Source of the DNA: CAWATZ01 sp963784995
GTDB taxonomy: Bacteria > Planctomycetota > Planctomycetia > Gemmatales > Gemmataceae
NCBI GenBank assembly: GCA_963784995.1
Contig: CAWATZ010000002.1
Location: 372,001-436,000, forward strand
Length of the DNA stretch: 64,000 nucleotides
Reading direction: 5' to 3'
Numbering within the stretch: the first letter of the stretch is position 1; the number at the start of each line of letters is the position of its first letter. This document shows, one piece after another, positions 44,601-53,500 of the stretch. Both the position numbers and the translations under genes were made by a program. A model generated the notes under the pieces. The model worked only from the letters and a program-made list of their open reading frames with translations, had not been told where the DNA came from and did not search any database.

Positions 44601-44670
44601 CGCCCTCGCCCAGCTTGGCCAGGACTTCATACCGTCCGCCGGACAGAAGTTCGGTTGTTGGCGCTGTCAT
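41662..44670 (-). CDS. Ser/Thr protein kinase with C-terminal WD40 propeller
   Basis: A 1002-aa protein. Residues 14-280 are a Hanks-type kinase: G-loop 'LGEGGMGVVYRAHD', ATP-binding Lys in 'VVIKMPRR' (K43), catalytic 'HRDVKPANILF', 'SDFGVAKVL', and 'GTPEYMSPE'. Next comes a four-Cys zinc-ribbon-like piece ('CPVCGVRL...VLCPHCQVQM'), then one membrane helix (WLLSGLLLLLAVGVVVLVVSQI), an Ig-like exported region and a C-terminal WD40 propeller with 'GHPGGANTLAF', 'GHEGIVFAVQYSPEGG' and 'GHADAVTGVSYTTDG' repeats. Signal input outside the cytoplasm and phosphorylation inside are inferred. ATG 44670 is chosen since the kinase domain begins there; codons up to 44889 are open but unlike protein. Confidence 0.92.
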   Translation of the reverse strand: MTAPTTELLSGGRYEVLAKLGEGGMGVVYRAHDRNLDTEVVIKMPRRSALEEPDFAERFDLEVRALVRLAHPHVVKILDVGRHDGLPFAVMQYLAGGSLLDRVERDGMGRAVPAHPGTLSSWLPAIAGALDFVHQQGMLHRDVKPANILFDTHGHPFLSDFGVAKVLTTTGGKEGTRLTGAGLVLGTPEYMSPELIMGQKCDGRVDQYALAATVYEMLAGRTPFQGTTPAAILVKQTTQKLAALVWFNPDVSPPLAEAIEKGLAKDPARRYPNCTALVQAIVEAARTDVPNRPQAQAGPPPLPEPASEPARGNSEPVKPAAPPPLSGAEVPPDDGPRVRMVCPVCGVRLQVSARLAETGNVLCPHCQVQMVPVGAGKQVHPLRGSPAPPPPVPEGVPTWIEPRIVPNVALVGDSLGVGPGFPAPPLPEFRPPAARTAREPTPTEILERLERPRLPAFVTPRRLRWLLSGLLLLLAVGVVVLVVSQIVALVRDRQANRGGFELRQPAGLVLPRGTRKVIAIAVERDRFRRPIKIECIQPPDGVTVAPVELETDQEQGELEVTIDREARPGPREIRLTATAARGREEETTLRVEVVPLRLRLEPVPIALSSGEKLDLNVPLERDGYQGPVELLVLRPQDHPALHVRAVPDHPLTLRIEVPDDQGEAAGELLLQARIEGAPIGEAVPLKYHVRPFLGVLRGLPAPALYLALSPDGRRLAVADQSGQVTIWSSLSGKETLRFRPPGDQVWHGRETVPQRAGDKVAVVSVDWGGEGFLLATVDSKGKVGVWDPATGKPARTLEGNDKRLLCVAINPAGSRLAAGAEDGRLHVWDLKTGKLEVTQTSHTRKIVDLSWSPDGAWLASASEDGTVGIHDTQEIKQVRRLQGHPGGANTLAFRGDSKELAVGDSQGGVHLWDVQEGKEVRGWKGHEGIVFAVQYSPEGGRLLTGGVDGLGKVWDATTGKPILTLTGHADAVTGVSYTTDGKRIITASHDRTVRLWDARTGK

Positions 44671-44882
44671 GCCCTCGATTCCCAAGCTGCGCTTCTGCTC
44701 CCCCTTGAATTGTCCGTCCAGGCTTGCCTGCTGGCAACTCTTTTTTCCGCGGGCCCGACGGCACCCCCGGTCCGGGGTCCAAAGGCCCGGGCCGGCCTGT
44801 CCTCCGGAGTCCAGCGACAACACCTTGGCAGGTCTTATCGATCGTCTTTCGGATCTTCCTTGCCGACTTGCCGCCTTTTGCC

Positions 44883-44911
44883 TTGACATTACTCTTTGCC
44901 CCTTTTACAGT
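44883..44911 (+). promoter_or_regulatory. Sigma70-type promoter of the HU gene
   Basis: TTGACA at 44883-44888, exact 17-bp spacer, TACAGT at 44906-44911, in an AT-richer gap between divergent genes, 52 bp before the GTG start. A strong promoter suits an abundant nucleoid protein. Confidence 0.7.
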
Positions 44912-44962
44912 TGAAACACTCCATGAAGGTCCATTGGGCTGCGTTCTCCAGGAGAAGGGACC

Positions 44963-45358
44963 GTGACCAAGAAAGAGATTGTCAAGCAAATTGCGGATCG
45001 GGTCAAATTAACTCAACTCGAGACCAAAGAGATTGTTCAGCAGACCTTTGATGCCATCGTCGAGACCCTCCTTGAAGAAGGTCGGATCGAGCTGCGGAAC
45101 TTCGGGGTCTTCGAGGTGAAGGAGCGCAAGGCGCGCAAGGCCCGCAATCCGCGCACGGGGGAGAAGGTCTACGTGCCGCCCAAGGCGGTGGTGACCTTCA
45201 AACCGGGCAAGGAGATGGAAGAGAAGGTCCGCCAGTTGACCAGCATCCCCGGCCGGGCCACCGCCAGCAATGGCCAGGGTCACGCCACCGGCGGCAAGCC
45301 CAGGAAGAAAAAGAAAGGTCGGAGCAAGACCGGCGCCAAGTCGCGCAAGTCCAGCTGA
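44963..45358 (+). CDS. hup: HU-family DNA-binding protein with basic tail
   Basis: A 131-aa protein. Residues 1-92 are a standard HU/IHF fold ('TKKEIVKQIADRVKLTQLETKEIVQQTFDAIVETLLEEGRIELRNFGVFEVKER' followed by 'ARNPRTGEKVYVPPKAVVTFKPGKE'), including the GVFEV strand and the Asn-Pro arm tip. Residues 95-131 are a Lys/Arg/Ser/Gly-rich tail like eukaryotic H1, also known in actinobacterial and planctomycete HU. It binds and bends DNA; the tail probably strengthens compaction. GTG start with AGGAGAAGGGA ribosome site. Confidence 0.93.
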   Translation: MTKKEIVKQIADRVKLTQLETKEIVQQTFDAIVETLLEEGRIELRNFGVFEVKERKARKARNPRTGEKVYVPPKAVVTFKPGKEMEEKVRQLTSIPGRATASNGQGHATGGKPRKKKKGRSKTGAKSRKSS

Positions 45359-45588
45359 TCGGCTCCTGGCTCCGCCTTCGGACCCAACCACGAGCCGGTC
45401 GCCAGTCAGGCGGCCGGTTCGTGAGTTTTTTTCGTTCCTTTCGACCGGACGCTCAAGTTTGCCGGCGTTTCTGCCGATACATTCCTTGAACTTGGCACGA
45501 TCCCTGTGCTCGGCGTTTCTCTCCGCACCCTTGCCGATGGACCCTTCCTCGGAGGGACGGCCCGTCGGAGAGAAGCCAGGAGGCTATC

Positions 45589-45810
45589 ATGCGCCGCTGG
45601 TCGAGCTTGTGCTTGTTGGCCCTGTTTGGGTTGAGCAATGCGGGCTGTTTCATCAACACCTACAGCCCCGATCCGCCAACACGCATCCGGCAATTGCTGG
45701 TCGATTCCGAGAACCTCCGCGTCATTCAGGAAGAATGGGAACGGATCTGGTTCACCGATCACCCATCGCACCTGACGCCGTTCCGCACCGATGGCGCCGT
45801 GGCGCCGTGA
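45589..45810 (+). CDS. Small planctomycete-type lipoprotein
   Basis: A 73-aa predicted lipoprotein: 'RRWSSLCLLALFGLSNAGC' places the lipobox Cys near residue 20. The mature part 'DPPTRIRQLLVDSENLRVIQEEWERIWFTDHPSHLTPFRTDG' is mostly helical and I recall similar short lipoproteins in other Planctomycetes. A strong ribosome site (CCAGGAGG) precedes the ATG. Function unknown. The 230 bp between the HU gene and this one hold no other gene. Confidence 0.75.
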   Translation: MRRWSSLCLLALFGLSNAGCFINTYSPDPPTRIRQLLVDSENLRVIQEEWERIWFTDHPSHLTPFRTDGAVAP

Positions 45811-45837
45811 CCGAACAATGGGAAAGCGTGTCTTCCG

Positions 45838-45917
45838 CCGAGCCGGGCACGCAGCGCAGCGGAGTAAGCGGTTCGCAGCCGGGCTGCTTACTCCGCTGCG
45901 CTGCGTGCCCGGCTCGG
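45838..45917. repeat. Perfect 32-bp inverted repeat
   Basis: Arms 45838-45869 and 45886-45917 are exact complements with a 16-nt loop that itself can pair. It begins 28 bp after the lipoprotein stop; it may act as its terminator but is much longer than needed. Confidence 0.85.
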
Positions 45918-45940
45918 TTCCCGTTTCCCGTCTCGCCCTC

Positions 45941-46057
45941 TCACTTCATGCCGCTCTTGACCACGTCCGCAAGGAGCCTGGCCAGCGTCAGATCCGTGTC
46001 GGCGTGTTTCCGCAGGACCTCGGAAACCTGCTGGATAATGCGGCGAACCACCTGCAA
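45941..46057 (-). CDS. Possible short protein or gene fragment
   Basis: Minus-strand codons give about 38 residues of a regular amphipathic helix pattern (QVVRRIIQQVSEVLRKHADT, then DLTLARLLADVVKSGMK and a stop). There is no ATG, only TTG at 46057, and an in-frame stop lies a short way upstream. It may be the C-terminal remnant of a lost gene. Low support. Confidence 0.25.
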   Translation of the reverse strand: MQVVRRIIQQVSEVLRKHADTDLTLARLLADVVKSGMK

Positions 46058-46071
46058 CTCGCCTTGTCTGC

Positions 46072-46099
46072 TTGACAGCTGTCACAGCAGGGATAGGAT
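46072..46099 (+). promoter_or_regulatory. Promoter-like TTGACA-N16-TAGGAT with palindrome
   Basis: TTGACA at 46072-46077 and TAGGAT at 46094-46099. The -35 is part of the palindrome TGACAGCTGTCA (46073-46084). It points to the decayed DNA-binding gene 250 bp downstream. Confidence 0.4.
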
Positions 46100-46345
46100 G
46101 CGCTGGCTGAGCAGAGCAGGCACCAACAGCATGAGGCGGCATGCTACGGGAATCGCTGGGCTGGCGTGTTGAGAAATCCAAAGGCCATGCCTGGGGACGC
46201 CTGTTCTGTAGCGGGAACGCGGGGATTGCATTATCAGCGTGTGGTCGACGCCCGCGTCCGAGAACAGCTCGCCACGTACGCCGCGAGATTGATCTTTGCC
46301 CGCATGGTCCGCAAGATGAAGACGAAACATCCGAAGAGGAAGGCG

Positions 46346-46911
46346 ATGGTACAGAGAACGACTCCTGAACGAGAATACGACTTCGCCCTGATCCTGGACG
46401 GCATCCGGAAGGTAACCGACGAGGCGGCTGACAGGCTCTTCGAGGCTGGATGCGACGATGCGACGATCAGCACTCGATTTGATCGAGTGTACGTCACCTT
46501 CTCGCGCACCGCTCCGTCGATGAAGGAAGCCATTCTCAGCGCCATCCGGGACGTGAAGAAGGCGAACGTCGGCGCCGGGTGCATCGCGTTGACGCCTGCG
46601 ACCTGGTGACCGAGGCGAGATTCCCGGATAATCTGCCTTGAAGCCAGTGGTAAGCAGTACGTCAACGGACAGGGACCAGGAACTCCCGCCGTCTGTCCTC
46701 ACTGGAGTCCCCCTGGCACTGGTGTGAAGTGGCCCACTGGCTCCAGCAGAACGACATGATCAAGGAAGAGGTCCTCCGCAAGCCAGGAAGTGGCAACGAT
46801 CAACAGTGTTCTGGAACTGGAACACAAGAGGCACGTCGCACCTCAACTCACGGAGGAACTGATCCGCTTGCTGGCGGAGACGCCGACGGCCGAGACGCGA
46901 ATGCCGCTCCC
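46346..46911 (+). pseudogene. Decayed helix-turn-helix antitoxin-like gene
   Basis: Pieces of one protein can be read in order in changing frames. First 'YDFALILDGIRKVTDEAADRLFEAGCDDATI' to 'AILSAIRDVKKANVG' (46346-46570); then 'HRVDACDLVTEA' (~46580-46620); then 'LEASGKQYVNGQGPGT' (~46640-46690); then 'PPSVLTGVPLAL'; then 'WCEVAHWLQQNDMIKEEVLRK' (~46725-46790); then 'VATINSVLELEHKRHVAPQLTEELIRLLA' (to ~46890). The order matches a common family of about 180-residue DNA-binding proteins with an HTH in the 'DLVT-x-EIA' region. At least five frame changes in 550 bp, and a missing stretch in the HTH, indicate true decay rather than sequencing slips. Only an 87-aa N-terminal product could be made. 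Confidence 0.7.
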
Positions 46912-46957
46912 ATACAATGCCCCTGTTCCACCCCAAAGTCCCGCATCGGCTGCATTC

Positions 46958-48025
46958 ATGATCCAGACCATTGACGTCCTCGACTCCCCCCAGCTGCTGA
47001 TCGACCTCGACCGGCTCGACGCCAACCTGCGCCATTTGCAGCAGGCCTGCCACAAAACCGGCGTGGACCTCCGGGTCCATTTCAAATCGCTCAAGTGCGG
47101 CAGCCTGGCCCGCTACCTGGCGGACAGGGGCGTGCGCAGTTTCCTCGCTGCCAAGCTGAACGAGGCCGAGGTGCTGGCCGACAGCGGCATCCGCGACATC
47201 CTGGTCGCCAACGAGATCATCGGTCCGATCAAGCTTGCACGCCTGACCCGCCTGGCCCAGCGGGCTCACGTGCGGGTTTGCGTCGATGACGCGAGCAACG
47301 TGGCCGAGATGGGTAAGGCGGCCCGGGAGGCGGGTGTGACCCTGGACGTGCTGGTCGAGGTGGACGTCGGCATGAGCCGCTGCGGCGTCGAGCCGGGCGA
47401 GCCGGCCCTGGCCCTGGCTCGCAAGGTCCAGGCCGAGCCGGGGCTGCGCTTCGTCGGACTGCAAGGCTACGACGGCCATTTGCAGATGCTGCCGGATCGC
47501 AACGAGGTCAAGACCCGGTGTTTGCAGGGTCTGGAGCGGCTGGTCAGCACTCGCCGGCTGATCGAGCAGGCGGGCATTCCCGTCACGGTGGTCACTGGAG
47601 CGGGGACCGGCACCTGGGAATACGCCGCGGGCTTCCCGGGAATGACCGAGGTCCAGCCGGGATCGTTCCTGCTGATGGATTGCGCCTATCATGCGGTCCG
47701 GCCGGAGTTCGACTGTTCGCTGTCGATCCTGGCCACGGTGATCAGCAGCCGGCCCGGGTGGTACGTCCTGGACGCGGGCAGCAAGGCCATCTCCAAGGAT
47801 TTCGGCACGCCAACGATCAAGGACCACAACGACGAGAAGGTGGTCAAACTGTCTGAGGAGCACACCAAGGTCGAGTGCGGCAATCCGCCTCCGGTGGGCA
47901 CCCTCCGCGAGGTGATCCCGGCTCACTGCTGCGCCACCATGAACCTGCACCGGCAGTGCGTGGCCGTCCGCCAGGGACGGGTGGAAGCGTTCTGGCCCAT
48001 CGAGGCCAGTGGGCGCTACGACTGA
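46958..48025 (+). CDS. D-threonine aldolase/D-serine dehydratase-like PLP enzyme
   Basis: A 355-aa fold-type III PLP enzyme. The PLP Lys lies in 'RVHFKSLKCGSLARYL' near residue 45. 'VEVDVGMSRCGVEPGE' and 'GLQGYDGHLQ' are barrel strands typical of the family, 'GAGTGTWEYAAG' binds phosphate, and 'VIPAHCCATMNLH' gives the His-x-Cys metal site of DSD1/D-threonine aldolase. It likely cleaves or dehydrates a D-beta-hydroxy amino acid. ATG 46958 is used; an in-frame start at 46790 would add residues that come from the decayed gene upstream. Confidence 0.85.
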   Translation: MIQTIDVLDSPQLLIDLDRLDANLRHLQQACHKTGVDLRVHFKSLKCGSLARYLADRGVRSFLAAKLNEAEVLADSGIRDILVANEIIGPIKLARLTRLAQRAHVRVCVDDASNVAEMGKAAREAGVTLDVLVEVDVGMSRCGVEPGEPALALARKVQAEPGLRFVGLQGYDGHLQMLPDRNEVKTRCLQGLERLVSTRRLIEQAGIPVTVVTGAGTGTWEYAAGFPGMTEVQPGSFLLMDCAYHAVRPEFDCSLSILATVISSRPGWYVLDAGSKAISKDFGTPTIKDHNDEKVVKLSEEHTKVECGNPPPVGTLREVIPAHCCATMNLHRQCVAVRQGRVEAFWPIEASGRYD

Positions 48026-48032
48026 GAGACTT

Positions 48033-48785
48033 TCACGGAGCGAACACGGTCCGTCCGCCATCGACCGGCAGGCAGACGCCGGTCACGAAATCATTGTCGA
48101 GAAAGAACAGCACCGCCTGGGCGACGTTGGCCGGGCTGCCCTCGCGCTTGACCAGGGTGGCGCTGATCGCCTCGCGCCGTTCCTCCTCGGGCAGGTCGGC
48201 CGGCAGCAGCACGGGTCCCGGCTGGATGCAGTTGACCCGCACGCGCGGATTGCGCTGGGCCAGCTCCACGGCCAGGCAGCGCGTCAGGGCGGGGATCGCT
48301 CCCTTGGAGCAGAAATACGCGCTGTGGTCCGGGTAGGGGCGGACCTCGGCCCAGTCGCCCAGGGTGACGATGCAGCCGCCTTCCGGCTGCCGCACCATCG
48401 CCAGGCCCGCTTGCTGGCTGCAAAGGAACGTCCCCAGAGTGTTGATCTCGAACTGCCGGCGAACGTCGTCCGCGGTGACGTCCTCCAGTCTCTTGCGCTC
48501 CCAGATGCTGGCACAGTTCACCAGCACGTCGAGCCGGCCAAAGCGATCCAGGGTCTGCTGTACCAGGCCCCGCGCCGCCTTCTCGTCCGTGAGGTCCGCC
48601 ATCAGGGCCAGCGCCTCGACGCCCCGGGCTCGCAGCTCCGCCACCGCCGCCTCGGCTTCCCCGGCTGAGCTGCGATAGTGAATCACCAGCGAATAGCTCC
48701 GATCCGCCAGGGCGTCGGCCACAAAGGAGCCGATACGTTTCTTGCCGCTCCCGGTTACCAGAGCTACCTTCCGCGTTGCTGTCAT
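48033..48785 (-). CDS. Short-chain dehydrogenase/reductase, pteridine-reductase-like
   Basis: A 250-aa classical SDR: 'VALVTGSGKKRIGSFVADALA' nucleotide loop, 'LVNCASIW' strand, Tyr-x3-Lys as 'YFCSKGAIP', and 'RVNCIQPGPVLLP'. The first loop with an extra Lys-Lys-Arg and the 'YRSSAGEAEAAVAEL' segment resemble pteridine reductase/FolM proteins, which prefer NADPH; this is a guess about substrate. It converges with the aldolase-like gene, 7 bp between stops. Confidence 0.85.
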   Translation of the reverse strand: MTATRKVALVTGSGKKRIGSFVADALADRSYSLVIHYRSSAGEAEAAVAELRARGVEALALMADLTDEKAARGLVQQTLDRFGRLDVLVNCASIWERKRLEDVTADDVRRQFEINTLGTFLCSQQAGLAMVRQPEGGCIVTLGDWAEVRPYPDHSAYFCSKGAIPALTRCLAVELAQRNPRVRVNCIQPGPVLLPADLPEEERREAISATLVKREGSPANVAQAVLFFLDNDFVTGVCLPVDGGRTVFAP

Positions 48786-48884
48786 GGTGTTCCCCGTTTC
48801 TTCCAGCGGCGATCTTCGACCTCCCTGGGCAGCGTTGGGCAGCCCGGCGCGCATGGTTGGGTCGTTTTTTGCCCCCAACTTATC

Positions 48885-48913
48885 TTGCAAGAAAAACTGA
48901 TCTCGTGTATACT
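48885..48913 (+). promoter_or_regulatory. Sigma70-type promoter upstream of csrA
   Basis: TTGCAA at 48885-48890, 17-bp spacer, TATACT at 48908-48913. It would give a leader of about 280 nt before csrA (48914-49195). The leader contains a possible 34-codon frame from 48929 and several A/G-rich stretches but no other gene. Confidence 0.6.
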
Positions 48914-49195
48914 GTTCAAAAGTATTTATGGAGATGATTTCACCTAACAGTCACCAGAGAAAGTGTTTGCTGAAAACACAGAACCCCGAAGCAAAGGAAA
49001 GGCAGCATGCACGGTTGCTCATCTGTTGATGGTATGAACCTTGCATGGAATAAAGCAGAGTTTGCTGGGCGGGCCCAGGTCCAGCCGGTTGTCGCAGGAG
49101 GTGTGGGTTCTTGAGGGAGCATCCGGTGATGCAACCGCACTTTGAAGCCGCACACCTGTGTTGATTCCGCACACTAGATTCACGGAGGATCAGCC

Positions 49196-49366
49196 ATGCT
49201 GGTTTTGACACGCAAGCGTGATGAACAGGTCGTCCTGTATCTTGCCAACCAGACCATCCGCATTCAGGTCGTTTCCGTGGAGGGCAACCGCGTTCGCATT
49301 GGCATCGAGGCGCCGCAGGACGTCAAGATCACCCGCGAGGAGCTGGTGGTCGAACACCGGAACTGA
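49196..49366 (+). CDS. csrA: Carbon storage regulator CsrA
   Basis: A 56-aa CsrA/RsmA protein: 'MLVLTRKRDEQVVL' start with the RNA-binding Leu4 and Arg6, the strand 'IRIQVVSVEGNRVRIGIEAPQDVKITREEL' carrying the Gly-Ile-Ala/Glu-Ala-Pro turn, and Val-x-Glu at the second RNA-binding edge before 'HRN'. It binds GGA motifs in mRNA leaders and regulates translation. The ribosome site (CACGGAGGAT) itself contains GGA, as expected for autoregulation. No flagellar genes or fliW are adjacent. Confidence 0.93.
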   Translation: MLVLTRKRDEQVVLYLANQTIRIQVVSVEGNRVRIGIEAPQDVKITREELVVEHRN

Positions 49367-49797
49367 CGCCGCTTGGCAGTGCCGCCTTGACTGCTCCAGG
49401 TCGAGGACGGGAAACGTTGACGACTCGAGAAATTTCATGGGATGTCCCTCTGGATGTATGGCGAGTCAGGGCCAGCTGCATTAAACCCCGATCCGATCGA
49501 AAACAGGAGTTCGTTGTCTCATTGTTCGCCTTGTTACCTCTCAGAAAGCAGTGACCGGGCCTCTCCGGGTGATGTGAATCTCCGGCTCGCCCTGACCACG
49601 TCGCCAGTGCCGCCCCCCGCTGCCGTGTCACACACTCAGCCAGAGCCGGCAACCCGGCCGCAGGTTCCGACCTGCCGCCACGCCCGGATACTGAAGCCAG
49701 TGAGTCGCTCCGGAACCTGCAGACCAGGCTGCAAAGACGGCCCCTCTCCCAGGGGCCGCCCAGGCCGAGGGCCGGGTTCCTGTTAACTCTGGGCCTG
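49367..49797. other. Region without convincing gene
   Basis: 430 bp between csrA and the next membrane segment. From 49573 a frame runs open into the following gene, so that gene may start further upstream than marked, but no ribosome site or ATG is found; other open frames look like noise. Confidence 0.4.
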
Positions 49798-50444
49798 ATG
49801 CTGGCCGTGATGCTGGTCGTGGCGGCGGTCATTCTGCTCAGGCAGGTGCTGCAGAAAGGCGTGGCGGGGGCCTTTGGTCCCGCGGTCGTGCCGGAGTCGG
49901 CCTGGAAGGAAGTCCGGCTGCCGAACAGCCGCTGCAAGGTGGAGATGCCGGGTCGGCCCGAGCCCACCCCGATGGCAGCCAACCCTCACATCCTCAGCTG
50001 GGAGAGGCACTTTCTGAAGCTTGAGACGCCCCGCGAGGAATTCGGATTGGCCTGGATGGACCTGGGGCCTCAGCTCGATCCGGCGCACTCTTCGCCAAAT
50101 ACGTCGAGGCGAAGCGCGACGAAATGCGAAAGCGCCTGCAAGCCACGGTGGTCTCGGAGCGGGAGATTGACCTGGGCCCCTGTCGCGGACAGGAGTTCGT
50201 CCTCCAGCACAAAGGCGGTCGATTTATTGAGCGGGCCTACCTGGCCCAGCCGGCAGACAAGCCGCCCCGGCTTTACGTTCTCGTGGTCTCGGTGCCGGAA
50301 GGAGCTGCCGGCGAGAAGGATAGCCGTCGCTTCCTCGACTCTCTCCAGATCGAGGGACTGGAAGCTGGTGCCGGGCCCAGACAACCGAACTACCCAGGAA
50401 GAAGGAAAACCAATCGTAACGCCCCCGGCGCTCGCCTTTCGTGA
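49798..50444 (+). CDS. Membrane-anchored protein, unknown, frame broken once
   Basis: A membrane helix (MLAVMLVVAAVILLRQVLQ) is followed by 'SAWKEVRLPNSRCKVEMPGRPEP' and, after a frame change near 50075-50095, by 'LFAKYVEAKRDEMRKRLQATVVSEREIDLGPCRGQEFVLQHKGGRFIERAYLAQ' and 'LYVLVVSVPE...DSRRFLDSLQI'. These are the features of the planctomycete protein type in which an exported domain binds nothing known. One missing base explains the break. Because the hydrophobic run begins before the ATG, the true start may be upstream. Confidence 0.6.
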
Positions 50445-50548
50445 AGGCTGGAAGAAAAAAACGCAATTTCCGTTGCGCACCGGCCGAGACTCCTGTATGA
50501 TGCATTGAAGACCTGCCACCGACATCCTGCCTCAGTGATTCCGCATCC

Positions 50549-53500
50549 ATGAAACCCCGCCAACCGAGATGGGACCTGCTTGGCCTCTGTCTCCTGTTCG
50601 CCGCGCTGTCGCTGCTCTGGCCCGTACCTCCGGAACAGACCCCTGGGCCAATCCCTGCCCCCGGCACCGACGACAACTTCTCGCCGGACCAGCTGCAACT
50701 GCACTGGGTCCGGGAGCTGCTGCCGCAACAGCCGGCCTGGCCCGATCAGCCGCTCTTTCAGATCGATGCCGCGGCCCAGCCGGTCGTCCACGGGCAGACC
50801 GTCTACCTGGCCTCGGCCCGCACCGACAGCGTGGCCGCTTATGACGCCGATACCGGCAACGAACTCTGGTCCTTCACCAGTAATGGCCCGATCCGCTTTG
50901 CTCCCGCTGTCTGGCGGGATCGGCTCTATTTCGGCTCGGACGATGGCTACCTTTACTGTCTGGAGAGCGACACGGGCCGGCTGGTCTGGAAGGTGCGCGG
51001 CGGGCCGAGCGATCGGCTGATCCTGGGCAACAGCCGGCTGATCTCCACCTGGCCGGTGCGCGGCGCCCCGGCCGTCGTGGACGAACCCGCTTCGTCAGAC
51101 CGGGAGGGCACGGTCTATTTCGCGGCCGGCATCTGGCCCTTCATGGGGGTGTTCCTGCATGCGCTGGACGCCCGCAGCGGGCAGGTGGTCTGGACCAATG
51201 ACGGCGAGGGCAGTGTCTACCGGAAACAGCCGCACGTGACCGACGCCTTTGCCGGCATCGCGCCGCAAGGCCCTCTCGTTGTCTCAGGAGACCGGCTGCT
51301 GGTTCCCGGCGGCCGATCCATCCCCGCCTGTTACGACCGCCATAGCGGCCAGCTGGTGCATTACCGCCTGGCCGAGAACTCCAAGAAAGGCGGTGGGCCC
51401 AGCGTTGCCGTCCAGGACAGGCTGTTCATCAACGGTCCGGGGGTGTTTGAAGTCGAGACGGGCCGGTACGTGGGAGCGGGGGGTACGAACACCGTGGGCC
51501 GGGCTGGTCTGTTCTACGCCTGGACGGGCAGCGAGTGCCGGACCCTCGCCGCGAAGGAGGAGGCGGCGCAGACCGGGCGCGCGTCCTTCACCTTGACGCC
51601 GCTGGTGAGGACGACCGGGCCAAAGATCGAGGCGCTGCTGCTGGCCGGGAACTATCTGCTGGCCGGGGAAGAGGGGCTGGTGCTGGCCTACAACCTCCCC
51701 ATGCCCCAAGGGCAGGCCGTGCCCGCCTGGCGGTCTGCCATCGAGGGCCGGCCGGTTCACCTGGCGGTCGGAGGCGACCGGCTGCTGGTGGCGACACGCG
51801 AGGGCCGACTCTACTGCTTTGGCGAGGGGCAGCGGACCGTGGTGCGTCATGGCCCCCTGCAACGAGCCGGAAGCGTTAGCGACGGTTCCGCGTTCCCCGT
51901 CGCTAACGCTTCCGGCTTGTTCACGTACCCCGCTCGCCTCCCGACTGCCCCGGGGTACGCTGTCGTCTGGGGTGTCGGTTCGGGCCAGCTGGTCGAGGAA
52001 CTGCTGGCCCGCACTCAGCTGAACCTGATCGTGATCGAGCCCAGCGAGGAACGTGCCCAGACCCTGCGTCAGCGTCTGATCGCGGCCCGAACGTACGGCA
52101 CCCGGGCCGCTGTGCTGACGGCCGACTGCAACACCATCCAGCTGCCTCCCTACCTGGCCAGTCTGATGACTTCCGAGGACCTCTTCGAGGCGGGCGTTGT
52201 CCCGGGTCCGGAATTCATGCAGCGTGTCTTCACCAGTCTGCGGCCTTACGGCGGCGTGGCCTGTCTGCCGCTGCCGGAAGAGAAACGGCCCGACCTCAGC
52301 TCTTTCGCGACGCTCAGCGCAGACACGGCTCAGGCCAAGATGCAGTCGGACGGCGATTGGGTGCTGATGACGCGGGAAGGGCCGTTGCCAGGCTCGGCCA
52401 ACTGGACCCACGAACACGCCGACGCCGGCAATTCGCGGGTGTCGCGCGATCAGCGGGTCAAGGCGCCGCTGGGGCTGCTCTGGTTTGGCGGCACCTCCAA
52501 CGAGGGCGTCCTGCCCCGTCACGGTCACGGTCCGCAGCCGCAGGTGGTCGATGGCCGCTTGATCATCGAGGGCGTCGGCTCGCTCCGGGCCGTGGACGTT
52601 TACACGGGCCTGCTCCTCTGGGAGACCAAGCTGCCCGGCCTCGGCCGGACCTACGACAACCTGGCCCACCAGCCCGGGGCCAACGCCTCCGGCACCAACT
52701 ACGTCTCGCTGAGCGACGGCATCTACGTCGTTCGCGACAATCACTGTCTGAGGCTCGACCCGGCCACGGGCAAGGAGATGAAGCGCTTGCCGTTGCCACG
52801 GTTGCCGGGCGTCAAGGGCCAGCTGCTCTGGAGCTACCTCAACGTCTGCGACGATTACCTGATCGGCCTGGCCAATCCGCCTCCGACCGACTCGAAGGCA
52901 CGCAGCAAGGCCCTGTCCTCCAGCCAGTACCTGTTCGTGCTGAACCGGCACGACGGCCGGCTGCTCTGGAGCCGGACGGCGAAACAGGGGTTCCGCCACA
53001 ACACCTTGATCGCCGGCGGTGGCCGCTTGCACGTCATCGACCGCGATTCCGGCGACTTCCGCTTGCTCTTCAAGCGCAAGGCGGACCCGAAAGCACCGGC
53101 CGCCCGGCTGCTGGCGTTGCGGCTGAACACGGGCAAGGAGATCTGGAGCAGCGGCTCGGAGGTGTTCGGCACCTGGCTGGCGTACTCGGCGAAGCACGAC
53201 GTCCTGATCGAATCCGGCCGGGTGGCGCGGGATACGCTGTCTGACGAGCCCAAGGGGATGCGTGCCTACCGGGCCGGCACTGGGCAGGTGCTGTGGTATC
53301 AGAAGGATTACGCCGGGCCGGCGATGATTCACGGCGACCGCGTCCTGAAAGACAACGGGGCCTGCGACCTGATGACCGGTCACCCGTATCGCCGGCCCGA
53401 TCCGCTGACGGGCGAGCTGGTCGAGTGGACCTGGGCCCGCAACTACGGCTGCAACACGCCGATGGCCTCGGAGCATCTGCTGACGTTCCGCTCCGGGGCG

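Noticed and set aside
44671..44889. N-terminal extension of the kinase
   Set aside because: Codons are open but composition is basic and unlike protein; the kinase domain begins immediately after ATG 44670, and the HU promoter lies in this area.
46790..46957. Earlier start for the aldolase-like enzyme
   Set aside because: These codons encode the tail of the decayed DNA-binding gene; the enzyme family begins at 46958.
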